In this document: in pieces, positions 15,649 to 26,414 of the stretch
Layout: the number at the start of each line of letters is the position of its first letter
Position numbering within the stretch: position 1 is the first letter of the stretch
DNA from: Amaranthus tricolor
Taxonomy: Eukaryota > Streptophyta > Magnoliopsida > Caryophyllales > Amaranthaceae
Direction: 5' to 3'
DNA length: 64,000 nucleotides
NCBI RefSeq assembly: GCF_026212465.1
Contig: NC_080057.1
Location: forward strand, 27,076,147-27,140,146
Program-made: the position numbers and the translations under genes
The notes under the pieces: model-generated
Databases searched by the model: none
Told to the model about the DNA's origin: nothing
What the model saw: the letters and a program-made list of their open reading frames with translations, nothing else

Positions 15649-16894
15649 GTATTTCTCCAGTGTATTTTGAGGTCATACGGGATATGTATGACAACATTTC
15701 GACTAGCATTCAAACACCGGTGGGGATAACAGAGCCGTTTCCCGTTAAAGTGGGACTACATCAGGGATCGGCTCTAAGCCTTTTCATCTTTACTGTCATA
15801 ACAGAAGAGATTTCTAAATCTATTTGGGAGACGGTACCGTGGTGCATGATATTTGCGGACGACATAGTGCTGGTAGCAGAAACTAGAGAGGAGGTTAGTA
15901 ACAACTTGGATGAGTGGAGGGAAGCTTTAAAAGGTAAATGTTTGCGCATCAGCCGTACGAAAATCGAGTATTTGCGATGTGATTTTAGTGGGACGTCACT
16001 GGTAGGTGAAACAGAGGTGTCCATCGATGATACAGTAGTTAAGAGTACAACCAGGTACAAATATTTAGGATCGATTATTCAAAGGGATGGGGAGGTTGAC
16101 GGGGATATAAAGCACCGTATACAGGCGGGTTGACTTAAGTGGCGAGCAGCCACCGCAGTGTTATGTGATAGGAAATTCCCAAGCAAGTTAAAAGGAAAAT
16201 TCTACCGGACGACAATTAGACCTGCTTTGCTATATGGGACCGAATGTTGGCCTGTAAAGAAGATTTTCGAATATGAAATGGAAGTTACAGAAATGCGTAT
16301 ACTGAGGTGGATGTGTGGGCACACTTTGATGGATTGAATTAGGAACCAAGAGTTTAGGGACAAACTAGGGGTAACCCCTATATCTGGAAAAATGCGAGAG
16401 AATAGATTGAGGTGGTTTGGTCATGTGCAGAGGAAGACTTTCGACGCCCCTGTGAGGAGGGTAGAAAACATTGCAGTAGATGGTAAGAGGAGTCGAGGTA
16501 GACCAAATAGAACTTGGGATGAGAAAATAAGAGTAGACTTGCAGGAGTTAAACCTCTCTGCGGATTTGACTAGGGATAGGAGCAGTTGGAGACGTCATAT
16601 CCACGTCTTAGACTACTGATGTCCGTCCTTTGAGCTCTTAGTGCCCTCAACCCCTTGCCCTTACCGTTTCCTTTCTATTTAGTTCTTTGTTCTCTTTTGT
16701 AGTGGTCCTTCTGTCTATAGGCCTTCAAGTTGTCTTACTCGCGTTTTTCGCGTCTCTTTATCTTTCTCGAGTCAGGGGACTCCTTTGGCCGTGCTCTTCT
16801 TTATATGAGTTGCCGCCGTCCTTTCCTCCCCAGACCCTAGCCTTAGCTTTCTAAGAGCGGGATATACTGGGTTGGAAGATAATGATGATGATGA
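15649..16894 (+). mobile_element. 5'-truncated RTE-type LINE, reverse transcriptase C-terminal half, inactivated
   Basis: The frame from 15660 encodes the end of a LINE reverse transcriptase: VIRDMYDNIST, GLHQGSALSLFIF, the catalytic FADDIVL and YKYLGSII. It then passes an in-frame TGA at about 16131-16133 and continues as [26 protein letters not shown] and [10 protein letters not shown] second TGA (16336-16338) interrupts it. After that comes the typical RTE-clade tail RLRWFGHVQRK, RGRPNRTW and a stop at 16617-16619. A 3' non-coding part ends in short GAT repeats (16881-16893), as RTE elements usually do. TATTTTGAG occurs just before (15640-15648) and just after the element (near 16901), a candidate 9-bp target duplication. 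The element is dead because of the two stops and loss of the 5' half. Confidence 0.85.
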
Positions 16895-17820
16895 CTTTAT
16901 ATTTTGAGATTTAAGTTTATCCATAAAGTTATAGTAAATTTCTACGTTATTGCGTAAAGTTTTTATTTTTGTAAATGGTTAGGTTAATTATTTAAATCTA
17001 GGATTTAGAATGATAAGTTAAATTAAGTCGTTCTTTTTATGTGAAAAGGGCTCAAAACACTCATAGTCCATTCGACCACTATCATATAATAAAAAAAAAA
17101 AGAGTTTGATTTACTATTTTAAATTATTACAACTATTTTTGTGATAATAATAAAATAACGATTTAAAAAGATATTTTTGAGAAATTTTTATAAGTTATTA
17201 AATATTGAAGTATTTTTCTTGAATACATGAGATTTCATAATTAAAGTAATTTTTAATCGCTATTTAGTACAAAATATTTTATTTGCTAACTATTTGACCA
17301 AAATTTATGTAAAATTATATAAAAATATTTTTTAGTAAACTTGCCGCTCAAATTATGTATGATATATTGACTTTGTGAAATTACAAGTTTTACTTGTTTT
17401 ATAATTAGAAATATTAACTTTTGTGAAAATTATAAGTTTGACTTGTTTTTAAACTCGAAATATTGATTTTTGTGGAATTATAAGTTTTATTTGTTTTATA
17501 ACTAGAATGTTATTTTTGCAAACCTAATAAGTTTACTTATTTTTCTAAATTTAAAATATTGTTTTTTGGTGAACTTGTAGAATTTTGAAAACTTATCTAA
17601 TGATGCAATTTTAACTTGTAGAAAATTTGATTTTTTTTTGAAGAGAATAGAGTTTTATTTATTGTAAAGTTGAAAATATTGATTTTGAAAACTTATTTAA
17701 AGAGAAATAGATTTTAGTAGCTACTTGTGGAAAATATTAATTTGGAGAATATTGATAGAATATTAAGTTATTAGTGTGAATTTAACGAGCTATTAAAAAT
17801 AAAGTTATAAATAAAAATTT
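16895..17820. other. Intergenic AT-rich DNA with degenerate tandem repeat
   Basis: No gene is seen. The main structure is the approximately 48-bp degenerate tandem repeat described separately. Confidence 0.6.
17365..17580. repeat. Degenerate tandem repeat, about 48-bp unit, 4-5 copies
   Basis: Successive copies share the frame ATATTGA-TTTTGTG-AAATTATAAGTTT-ACTTGTTTT-A-AACTAGAA, starting near 17366, 17412, 17459 and 17508, with a weaker copy near 17556. Copies differ by substitutions and small indels, so the duplications are old. Confidence 0.7.
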
Positions 17821-19139
17821 AATAATGAAGCCCTCTTAGGGAAATATATTTGGAGCGTGGCAACTAAAGCTGATAACTTGTGGGTAAAGTGGGTCAACCA
17901 TGTATATTTAAAAGGAAAAGATTGGAAGAATTACACTCCCAGCTCTAACGTCAGCTGGTATTGGAGACAACTCACTCGTATCAAAGATACGTTCAGAGGA
18001 GGGTACAGCAGAGACAGATGGACTTTTGATAGTAAAGGCTACTCTGCAACAAGTGGCTACAAGTGGATAAGGAAAACCCGGGAGAATGTGCCATGGGCCA
18101 GTTGGGTCTGGAATAGAACGAATATCCCAAAGCATAGCTTCCTGTGCTGGATAATCATGTGGGGGAGATTGAATACTAGAGATAGGCTATCCAAAATGGG
18201 AATCCAATGCGACACTATATGCCCGATGTGCGAGAGGCAAGATGAATCCATAGAACACCTATTTAGAGAGTGCATCTATATTAAGAGGTGCTATGAAATC
18301 CATACAAGGAAGTTAAATTTAACTGTCTCACAAGGTTCCATGCAATATCTTAGCTCTTGGCTGCATAAACCCACAACAGGTTCCTTCAGAAATAAAGTCA
18401 TCAAAAGCATTGTGGTAGGCCTGTTGTATCAAGTTTGGAGGCAACGGAACTCTGCAATTTGGAATGGGTATATTGAGAGACCGGAGAAGATAGTCAAAAA
18501 ATTAACCCAGGAGGTGTACTTGAGAACCCATATCATTATGCCAAAGAAAACAAGTCCCAGGGATAAAGAATGGCTAGCACTTACTCTAAACTAATAAACC
18601 TGTGCTGTAATTTGCTGCTGTGAGCTAGTATGTGCAACTGCTGATGCCCTATATAAGCAGATTTTTGCTGCTGTGCGGTGCTGTTAATTGTGCTGCTACT
18701 GCTGGCTTGCTTCAGATGCGTTATAGGAGGGGTTAGGTGCTGCTGCTACTATTGTATAGGAGTAGAATTCTTGTGCTGTGTTTTGACTTTTGTTTTGATG
18801 TATATTTTGACTAAGTAGGTTCCACTATCTAAATATGAAAAGGAATTTAGGAGGATTAGATTTTGGTACATGGTTAACTATGTTCTGCTTGGTTTGTAAT
18901 AGGCAGAACGTATTTGCCCAGGAATGGGGGGTATAGCTAGTAGCTAGATAGATTCAGTTGATTTTGCTGGTACCGAGATAGTGCTGCAAATGATTGCTCT
19001 TCCACTCTGTACCCTTCCTAGAAGGTGGCGTAATGGAGGTAAAAGATGCATTAGCACTATTGGGTTTGAAGCCCGCAAGGCGGAACTTTCTGTGTAAAGT
19101 TTTGATATGATTAATACTATTACCTTTACACCAAAAAAA
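17821..19139 (+). mobile_element. 5'-truncated L1-type LINE fragment with zf-RVT domain
   Basis: The open frame begins in mid-protein at 17821 (ALLGKYIWSVATKADNLW) and runs to a stop at 18592-18594. It encodes the C-terminal zinc-binding domain of plant LINE-1 reverse transcriptases (zf-RVT): W-WNRTNIPKHSFLCW, RLNTRDRL, CDTICPMCERQDESIEHLF-EC and YQVWRQRNSAIWNG. The frame is intact over 258 codons. A 3' untranslated part with GCTGCT-rich words follows and ends in a short A-run near 19132-19139, consistent with the poly(A) end of an L1. Reverse transcriptase and endonuclease are absent, so it is a truncated insertion and not a host gene. Confidence 0.85.
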
Positions 19140-20630
19140 GACACAAAGGTTAATTTTACGTTATGATTTAGAATTTTATTAAATAAAAGAGGTTATCAGC
19201 TAAGTTGATCAAAGTCAAAGTCAATGTCAAATTGTAGTAATAAAAATGTGATGTACTTAGTGAATGAATATTGATTGAATGACCATGATAGTAAGGTAAT
19301 GTCAAACCATGAACCGGCATGTAAAATCCCGGCGCTCATGTTGGCCGGCACGTAAAATGCGGTGTAAGACAGGGGGTTAGCTACCTATCCTATAGAGCTC
19401 GAGCATAAATTGTATTGGAGGGGTGACGACTCCCACCAAAGTTAGGGTTTAGGACTACGGTCCTCACCTAACCAGACCCTTACATATATCAGGTGTCATA
19501 TTGATGTGCTTGTTGATCAGTGATAAACTTGATTAGTGTTGATGCTATGATGCATGGTACAGTTATGAGTATTAACCAAATCAATTTACTTAAGTGTTAA
19601 GATTATCGAATTGTATAAGTACAGTAACGTACTTCTGTAAGGATTGAGATTGGTATCTTAATGACTTAAAAGTATGGAATAGAAAAAGAATATGGTAAAA
19701 GTATACGGTGATGTCAATTAATTATAAGTCGTACTTAAATTATTATTTTGTATTTGTAGCTTATAATTTTCGTATTTTGAGCTGGATAGGAAGTTATGCT
19801 CGGTGTTAAGCGCTGACCGATTCAATCGGCTGTCATCCGTATCATGGATGGCAGCATTTTGCAAGATTTAGTTCAGGTTCCAATCCAAGCCGCAGAAATT
19901 ACTATTTATCGAGAACTTAGCTGCTTTTTATATCTTTATTGATGACTTGATGATGATATATTTTTCCCATTTTTAGCAAACAATATTTCTTATCAGATGT
20001 AATATTTACTTTTGTTTTAAATAGTTTCAGTTGTTATGATTTAAAATTTTTAACAGTCTAGCATTTCGTGACTTCCGCAATATTCTTGTAATATATATTA
20101 TTATTAAATGTTAATTATGTATCGAGATTGCCGCTCCTGTTATAATTGTCCAACATGAGAACTCATTAAATGTATTAGTAGTTTGGGGCTTGAAACAAAA
20201 AATGGAGATTTTACTATTGTTATGCCTAACAGAAACTCTTCTATTATAATTAAATGTTAGCATACTTGTTGATGCACTATTTTAATTCTAAATATCTTTA
20301 AATATGTTTCCTTAGAAATCATAAAAAGTTAAGATTTGAGATGAATTAAATAAAATCTCATTTATATTTTAATATATATAATAAGGATAAAATACAATCT
20401 AAGAATAATTGTCGAATATTATCAACAAAACAAATAAGACTTTCGATCCTAATATAATGAAATTCATAATAAACTTGCCATTAATACCAACCGGTTGAAA
20501 TAAGCAAGATTATAACCGAATTATTTGCGTTTGAGGATTCCGCATCAGAATCAATACTTGTACGCTATAATATTATTCTTTTTCTAACTCTATATATTTA
20601 TAATATCTAAGAGAATAGATAAATAATAAT
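19140..20630. other. Intergenic, non-coding, transposon-like
   Basis: No gene is seen. The part at about 19300-19900 has higher GC and small inverted words, such as GCTGTCATCCGTATCATGGATGGCAGC near 19831-19856 (spaced palindrome), CCGGCATGTAAAATCCCGGC and CCGGCACGTAAAATGC near 19315-19362. This is reminiscent of non-coding parts of retrotransposons, but I cannot assign a family. Confidence 0.4.
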
Positions 20631-20702
20631 GCCGTCTTAGCTCAGTGGTAGAGCGCGTGGCTTTTAACCACGTGGTCGTGGGTTCGATCCCCACAGACGG
20701 CG
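20631..20702 (+). tRNA. tRNA-Lys (anticodon UUU)
   Basis: A 72-nt cloverleaf can be drawn in full. The acceptor stem GCCGTCT pairs with AGACGGC (20695-20701), with discriminator G. The D arm is GCTC-AGTGGTA-GAGC. The anticodon stem CGTGG/CCACG encloses loop CTTTTAA, so the anticodon is TTT. The T arm is GTGGG-TTCGATC-CCCAC. The B-box GGTTCGATCC is canonical for RNA polymerase III, and a TTTT terminator follows at 20703-20706. There is no intron and no encoded CCA, as expected for a nuclear tRNA gene. Confidence 0.97.
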
Positions 20703-20890
20703 TTTTAAATAGTATTTCTGAGTGATTAGTACAAGTTTTTAATAACCTGAAAAAAAGCAAGAACGGAGTCTTGTTTTAATAGAAGAGCAAATACAATATT
20801 TCAAATGTCATGAATTTGATTCCTCTTTCTTTTGTTCCGCCTACAAGAATTTGACGACTTGTAGCAACTTTAACAGATATCTTCTCAGGC

Positions 20891-21855
20891 TCAGGCTTTG
20901 CCTAAGAACTCCACATCGAAAAAAAGTAGAGAATTTGGAGGAATTATGCAGCTACCTAAATACCAATTAATTAATGATGAGTTCAAACACAGAGACACAA
21001 TGAATAGACATTTTTAGCAAACAAGTTAACATATACCACCTCCTCTACATCCTGCTCCCCTCATTCCATAGCCAAGCTCCGGTGGAATCATCAATCTTCG
21101 TTTTCCTCCTACATAACTTAGTAAACATCATGATACCATTTTAATCAAAATGATGAATAAAGAAAAAAGATTTGATACCTGGCAACATTGGAGGGACTCC
21201 TTCGGTCCCTAAGATGCCTTCATCCCATCCTTTGATAACCTTTACTTTTTTTTTTTTTTTTTTTTTTACATTATTAGTCTTTAAATTAACTCATCAACAC
21301 ATCACACATTAAGTAAATAAAATTAAGATGAAAAAACATACTTCACCAACACCAACACGAAATGTTAAAGGCTTTCCACGGTTGTAGCTGCTATCAAATA
21401 CCTTGCCATTCTCCAATTTTCCCGTATAGTGTGCCTATTATTTATCAATTTTTAACTGTTAGTTTTCTTGACGATAACATAACAACATGATGAATATAAT
21501 ATTATTATAAAAATATAACCTTAATGAGTTGACCTTTAATCGGAGGAGGACCAGCACCAAGAGCTTGGTCGCAGTAAGCAAGACCAGATGGGGAAGAAGT
21601 GAAGTCACAAGATTTGGAATCGGAAGGGAATGAAAGAAGAGTAGCTAATACTAAAGCTCCATTACAAATTACTTCTCTTCTTCCCAGCCAATTTTCCGGC
21701 TTCTTCTGGTTATTAACATATACTGTAGCAGCAGTTTGAGAAGCATTAATCTTTAAGATGTTTTTGTGTTGTAATAATGGATGACAACTGTTACTTTTCG
21801 CTTTCTTTGTTTTCTGAAGTGGGAAATTAGCAACAGATATTCCCACCGACTCCAT
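20891..21855 (-). CDS. FKBP13: Thylakoid-lumen FKBP-type peptidyl-prolyl isomerase (FKBP13)
   Basis: Peptidyl-prolyl cis-trans isomerase of the FK506-binding family, located in the thylakoid lumen and redox-controlled through disulfides. Five exons on the minus strand: 21855-21520, 21434-21342, 21239-21179, 21108-21040 and 20955-20891 (stop TGA), all GT-AG and in frame. The protein is 207 aa, against 208 for Arabidopsis FKBP13 as I recall it. Residues 1-80 form a bipartite transit peptide with twin arginines (59-60) before a hydrophobic stretch, as for Tat import into the lumen. The FKBP core contains [47 protein letters not shown] and [10 protein letters not shown]. The four disulfide cysteines fall at 83, 95, 184 and 189, with the same 12- and 5-residue spacings as in FKBP13. 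The tRNA-Lys gene lies just downstream on the opposite strand. Confidence 0.95.
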
Positions 21856-22340
21856 TCTTTTAGAATCACTTAGTAGTAGAAGATAAACATAAACAAATGG
21901 AGTATAAACTTACCAGTTACCACCCAACACCCAACACTCACGATTACACCACGTGGCAATCTATCTACGTCTCAATTTATGTTTTTGGTATTATGGATAA
22001 TAATAAATCAGGACTAAATTATTTATTTATTACTTTCAAATGCTGGACAGGTTAATATTTTAATTTAAAAGGATTAAGGCTGATTATTTAAATTAGGAAA
22101 CAGAAGTGTAACGCGTTAGACGGTCACACTCCCACACAAAACGCAGTTGTGCCGCTCTGGCTAATGGCCCCTTAATCCATTTTTCATATCAATTATGACC
22201 TGTGGCCTCTGCCTGTGGGGCCATATATTTTAATCAACTCACATTTTATTCTTACCCTTTTATTTAATTATGATTTGTGTGAGAGAGAATGAAATAAATG
22301 GTTTTTTCATCCATCAAGTTGTCCTCTTTTCTTAAAACTT
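21856..22340. other. FKBP13 upstream region
   Basis: This is the promoter-side flank of FKBP13. It contains an ACACCACGTGGCA stretch near 21947-21957 that includes a CACGTG G-box core, a common light- or ABA-responsive element. No gene is seen. Its use by FKBP13 is inferred only from position, about 95 bp upstream of the start codon. Confidence 0.4.
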
Positions 22341-22344
22341 TCAA

Positions 22345-22738
22345 AATTAAGAAAACAAGTAAAATATGAAAATTTAAAATAAGTAAAATTATCCAAAAAA
22401 AGCATATATTAAGTTATGTTTCAACTTATTTCTAAATATAAGCGTCTAATTCTCAAATCTGAGGTGTGGGTTCTGTTCGTACTTACTAACTGCGAACATG
22501 AGTTATTGGCTTTTTCTTTTACCAAATATCCTATTCACAGTAAGTAGCTTGGTTGATTTTTTTTACCAGTTTGCCTTTATTCGCAGTTACTAACTGCGGA
22601 CAGAACTAAAGCTGAGCTCTGGGCTGGAGGCGCTTACATTTGGAATAAGTTGAAATATAGCTTAATGTATTTTTTTTTTATAATTTTACTCATCTATGTC
22701 AAAAATTCAATAAAATATTAGCTTGTTTTTAATTTATT
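22345..22738. repeat. Long fold-back (inverted repeat) element
   Basis: The two halves of this ~390-bp segment are imperfect inverted copies. Left-arm blocks AAGTAAAATTAT, ATTAAGTTATGTTTCAACTT, AATATAAGCG and TTCTGTTCGTACTTACTAAC meet, on reading the right arm inwards, GAGTAAAATTAT, ATTAAGCTATATTTCAACTT, AATGTAAGCG and TTCTGTCCGCAGTTAGTAAC. Only about 80 bases in the middle (22500-22580) are unpaired. It looks like a fold-back MITE. No clear target duplication was seen. Confidence 0.75.
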
Positions 22739-23158
22739 AATGGGCCATAACTCAACGAGTCAACAAAAACTTTGTACACTAGCTAAAACATTGTCATTTT
22801 TGGACAAAATCAGTGAGGTGTTATGAACAATTTTGAACTTTTGGGAATTATATAGAGAAAATTACTAAAAACTACCTATTCTATAGCAACTTTTGTAAAA
22901 AACTACCTCATCTAATTTTTTTTGCAAAAAACTACCTTAAATAGTTAAATGACAAACGTTTGCAAAAGACTACCTGATGACGAAATCAGTTAGTTGACCA
23001 GCACGTGTCTCACGTGATTTACTTAAGGCATTGATTTTTCTGTTTGAAAACACGATTTTTCCTAATTATTTCCTCTTTCCCCTTGAAATCATAAGAACCA
23101 TAATTCTTCCCCTTTCCCTTTCAATTCCTAAGAACTCTAATTGTTCCCCAAATTAAAT

Positions 23159-23586
23159 TATGGCTTCACACCAAAAAAAAAAAGTTCAACAGATGTGCTT
23201 GAGGATTTCCTTTTGCAGAGAGAATTTCTTGGACTAAGGAAAATCTTGGAAGAAGGTTTAACACTTGCAAATTTTTCGATCCTGTCATGAATTGGAGGGG
23301 ATGCAACAAGTTCAAATGGATTGATGAACCTGAAATGGTTGGTTGGCAAAGACAAGTGACGAACACACTTATTGAGGAGAAGCGACATTTATCAACAGAA
23401 ATCAAGATATTGACTTCAAGGGTTTGTTGCCCGGAACATAAGAAGGAACAAGCAATTTTAGAACTTAAAAGGACAAAGAAGAAATTGATGAGCGAGAGAA
23501 AGCATGGAAAAGAGATATCAAGCTTTGTATTAGATTTTTTATTTGGTTTTTTCTTGGTGTTGATTGTACTAATGAAGGCTATGTAA
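23159..23586 (+). pseudogene. GRF-type zinc-finger protein, frameshifted
   Basis: Reading from an ATG at 23159, the frame starts MASHQKKKSSTDVL. The recognisable domain, ERISWTKENLGRRFNTC then GCNKFKWIDEPEM, lies in another frame joined further down near 23210-23230. The WT-x-N-GRRF-C and C-x-FKWIDE words mark a GRF zinc finger (zf-GRF), a nucleic-acid-binding module. A charged coiled-coil-like stretch (TLIEEKRHLSTEIKIL) follows, and then a C-terminal hydrophobic segment of about 20 residues that could span a membrane. The frame shift and loss of the first cysteines of the finger mark it as broken. It sits inside the MULE at 22854-26405, convergent with the transposase remnant. Confidence 0.6.
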
Positions 23587-23900
23587 CCTTCAAACAATAT
23601 ATATATCAACATCAGTGTTATGTAATAGTGAGCATGGATTGTAATTGTTGTTTGAAAGCTTTTATAAACATGATTATGATGAATGAAGAGACTGATTTTC
23701 TTCATTACTTTGTTGCTAATTATCTAATATCAATAGATGTTCATTACATACATTGCATAAACTAACCATAGTACTTCCATAACCTAACATAAACAAGCTA
23801 ACGTAGTCAAAAAAAGTTGTTCCATAACCTAACCATAGTACTTCCAACAAAAAAAGTTACAAATTCTTCATTACATACATTGCAACTACATTTTTCTACT

Positions 23901-25763
23901 TTAATTTTGAGAACTTGAAGATGCTTGGGTTGAAATCATCCTTGGGGTTGCACCTTTTGCTCCTTTCTTGTTGCATCCATACGTCCAAGATTTCTTTCTA
24001 CCACCCTTTGATTGAAATGAGGTGGGAGCATTGTTTGCAGGGGCAACAGAGCTTGCAGTTGTTGTTGGCACCATTAGTGTTGAGCTTTGAGTTGTAGGAG
24101 GGGTTGCGCTTGTTGTTGCAGGAGCGGCTGTTGTTACATTTGCTGTTGGCACCATTGGTGTACTACCTATGCACTTGACTATGGCTATACTACCTAGGCT
24201 GTAGTTCTTAATAGCCTCTGCATAATCCCACACTCTACCATACTCCTCATTTGCATCTCCAAATATTAACTTCCTTGCATTCCACTTTGCCATATAACAC
24301 TTAGAATATTTAACCTCACAACCTAATTCCCTATATATTCACCCGTTATTGAAAGGCCCTCACATCCCAACAAGGATTCTCCCTCTAATCCTCTAAGTAC
24401 TTCTCAGCTAAGTACAATGTAGTAACCTTATTATTGTGATGTTGGTGACCACAACTGTGATCAGGAATATATGTCCTGATCTGAAAAGTCTCTTCTTCCT
24501 TTAACTTAATTGCATGAACCTTAAAGCTGCACTTCTTCTTTGTCCCACAAACATAGTTAACTATCCTAGTTCTTTCTTTCTTGCAATCACATCTATTGTA
24601 GCAATACACAGTCACCCTAGTACTACCATTGTGCAAGTAATAATAGTTATATCCACTTTCAATGGCATGATACCTCAAAGCTTTTCTAAAAAACAGAATT
24701 GAAAGGGAATTTCAAGCCAAGGGGCAGATTAATTTTACCTTTGAAGTCAACCTCAGCATTGAAGGTTGGATATGATGTTTTCCCCTCCTCATGGTCCTTC
24801 AAAGTCTCTTCATCATCACTGCATACTTCCTCATCACCTTCATTGTAGTAGACATCCCTATTTCTTTCCTCATTCACCTCCTTATCCACAATCCGCCTAA
24901 GTTCTTCATCACCTAACTCTACATTATCCAAACCAAACTCTGTATTCTCTGCAAACAAATCAGTATCATCATCATCCTCTGAGTCATTCCCAGAACCAAC
25001 TCTGTAGTTACTATTTTGTGAAGTCTGTGCACTTGTTGTTTGGGTATTTGGTGTTTGAGTACTTGTTGTTTGTGGAAGGTGTTCAGAGCATTGAAGTAGG
25101 GTTTGGATAGTTGTCTGTGTTTTAGATCTAGGGTTTGAGTGTAATGACACATTTAAAACCTTGTCCTTTAGTGGTGGTCCCCTTTTCAAATGACTACTTG
25201 GACTCTCCACATCACCACCAACCTTGTCTCCCACTTCACCCTTATCTATGTCCAAGTCATCACCTAATCTGCACACATCATCATCAATGTCCATGTCATT
25301 TGCCACATCTTCTTTAGGCATTTTTTTTTGATTTTTTCTTAATGATTTCTTCACCTCTGTCATCACCCCCATGAACAACATAAAGATGGTACCAACCATC
25401 AGGTTCAGTGCTTTGAAGGAAATCTGGGATGCACTTGTCATCCTTGATTTCTACCATACTTGCAAACATAGTGTAGCCATACCTCTTGTACCAAATTCTA
25501 CCAACATCAGCATAGCCTAGCTCATTTCTAATCCAATAAGCCATTTCAAAATAACAAACCTCTTCTACATTTGGGTGCAAGCTAAGTCCTAAATGTCTAT
25601 ATTTAGTTTTGCAGTTTTTGGTAAAAAAAAACCCACCAAAGTATAAACGAATGTTCACTAGCTTCATCATCTTGTATGTAGAATAATAATGTGCAAAATT
25701 ACTACAGCTATGAAATCGCAGCACCACACATAAAGATATTAGATCACAACACATATACAACAA
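23901..25763 (-). pseudogene. MuDR-type transposase with catalytic core deleted and frameshifts
   Basis: Read on the minus strand, the pieces are in the order of a plant MuDR transposase. First comes a PB1-like N-terminal region (VNIRLYFGGFFF to DGWYHLYVVHGG, 25763-25314), then an acidic Thr/Gln-rich linker (to 24686). The DNA-binding region follows (FRKALRYHAIESGYN, then CDCKKERTRIVNYVCGTKKK and HSCGHQHHNNKV, to 24385). Next is a link with in-frame stops, then MAKWNARKLIFGDANEEYGR and VWDYAEAIKNYSLGSIAIVK (24293-24165). Right after KCIGS the sequence jumps to a Thr/Ala/Pro-rich tail and basic end (GGRKKSW to SSSSQN, stop 23901). The DDE catalytic domain and SWIM zinc finger, which should lie between them, are missing. 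Frame breaks fall at T-runs near 25321-25330 and 24688. Confidence 0.8.
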
Positions 25764-26414
25764 TCAACAAGCATCATTAAATTCAAGCAAATAAAATGCA
25801 ATCAGAAACCCTAGAAAATAAATTCAATTTTACAAGGTTTTGAAAAAGAGAAATTTACCCTTACTTAGTTACCCACTTGAAATCAACCCTTTTTTTCCTT
25901 TGACAATCTCCTTTTTTTTTTCATAAACAACAAATTGATTCAACTATACATGAAGGAACGTTTTGAAATCTCAAACGAAAAAAAAGAAAGATTAAGAAAA
26001 GAGAATAGAGGATCGAGATTGGGGAGTAGATTAATGAAATAAACCCACGCATTCAAGTACTAATTTAGAGCATATATGAGAGAAAATTGAATTTGGGGGT
26101 AGATTAATGAAATAAATAGCAATTACAGAACTTACCAGTTGATTGGATGGAATAACTAATGCCGCATTCAAGTTTTGATTGAGTGTTGATAGATGTCTTT
26201 CATGATCTGTGAGAGCAATCATCAAGTGAGAGTGGAGGGAAAGGAAATGACGACGCCAATTAAACATTTCATAACTTTAAATGAAGTCATGCGCAATTGA
26301 AGAAACGTTTATGTCATTTAAGGTAGTTTTTTGTAAAAGAAATTAAAAATACGTAGTTTTTTGCAGATGGTACTATAAAATAGATAGTTTTTAGTAATTT
26401 TCTCTAAAATATAT

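Larger units (their letters stand above)
22854..26405. mobile_element. Mutator-like element with deleted transposase and GRF zinc-finger passenger
   Basis: The element is 3552 bp with terminal inverted repeats over 100 bp long. Both ends read AGAGAAAATTACTAAAAACTA (one mismatch) and share CTATTnTATAG, AAAAAACTAC and AAAAAACTACCTTAAAT blocks further in. The 9 bp on each side are near-identical (GAATTATAT at 22845-22853 and AAAATATAT at 26406-26414, two mismatches), an aged Mutator-size target duplication. Inside are a minus-strand MuDR transposase lacking the catalytic core and a plus-strand GRF-type zinc-finger pseudogene, arranged tail to tail. It lies between FKBP13 and the FERONIA-like gene. 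Confidence 0.87.

Noticed and set aside
17857..18594. Intact 245-codon frame as a possible host zinc-finger gene
   Set aside because: The zf-RVT domain, mid-protein start and A-rich 3' end mark it as a 5'-truncated LINE-1 insertion.
23166..23705. Minus-strand 179-codon frame in the second MULE
   Set aside because: It overlaps the recognisable GRF zinc-finger sequence on the plus strand and has only low-complexity hydrophobic and Ile/Lys-rich content.
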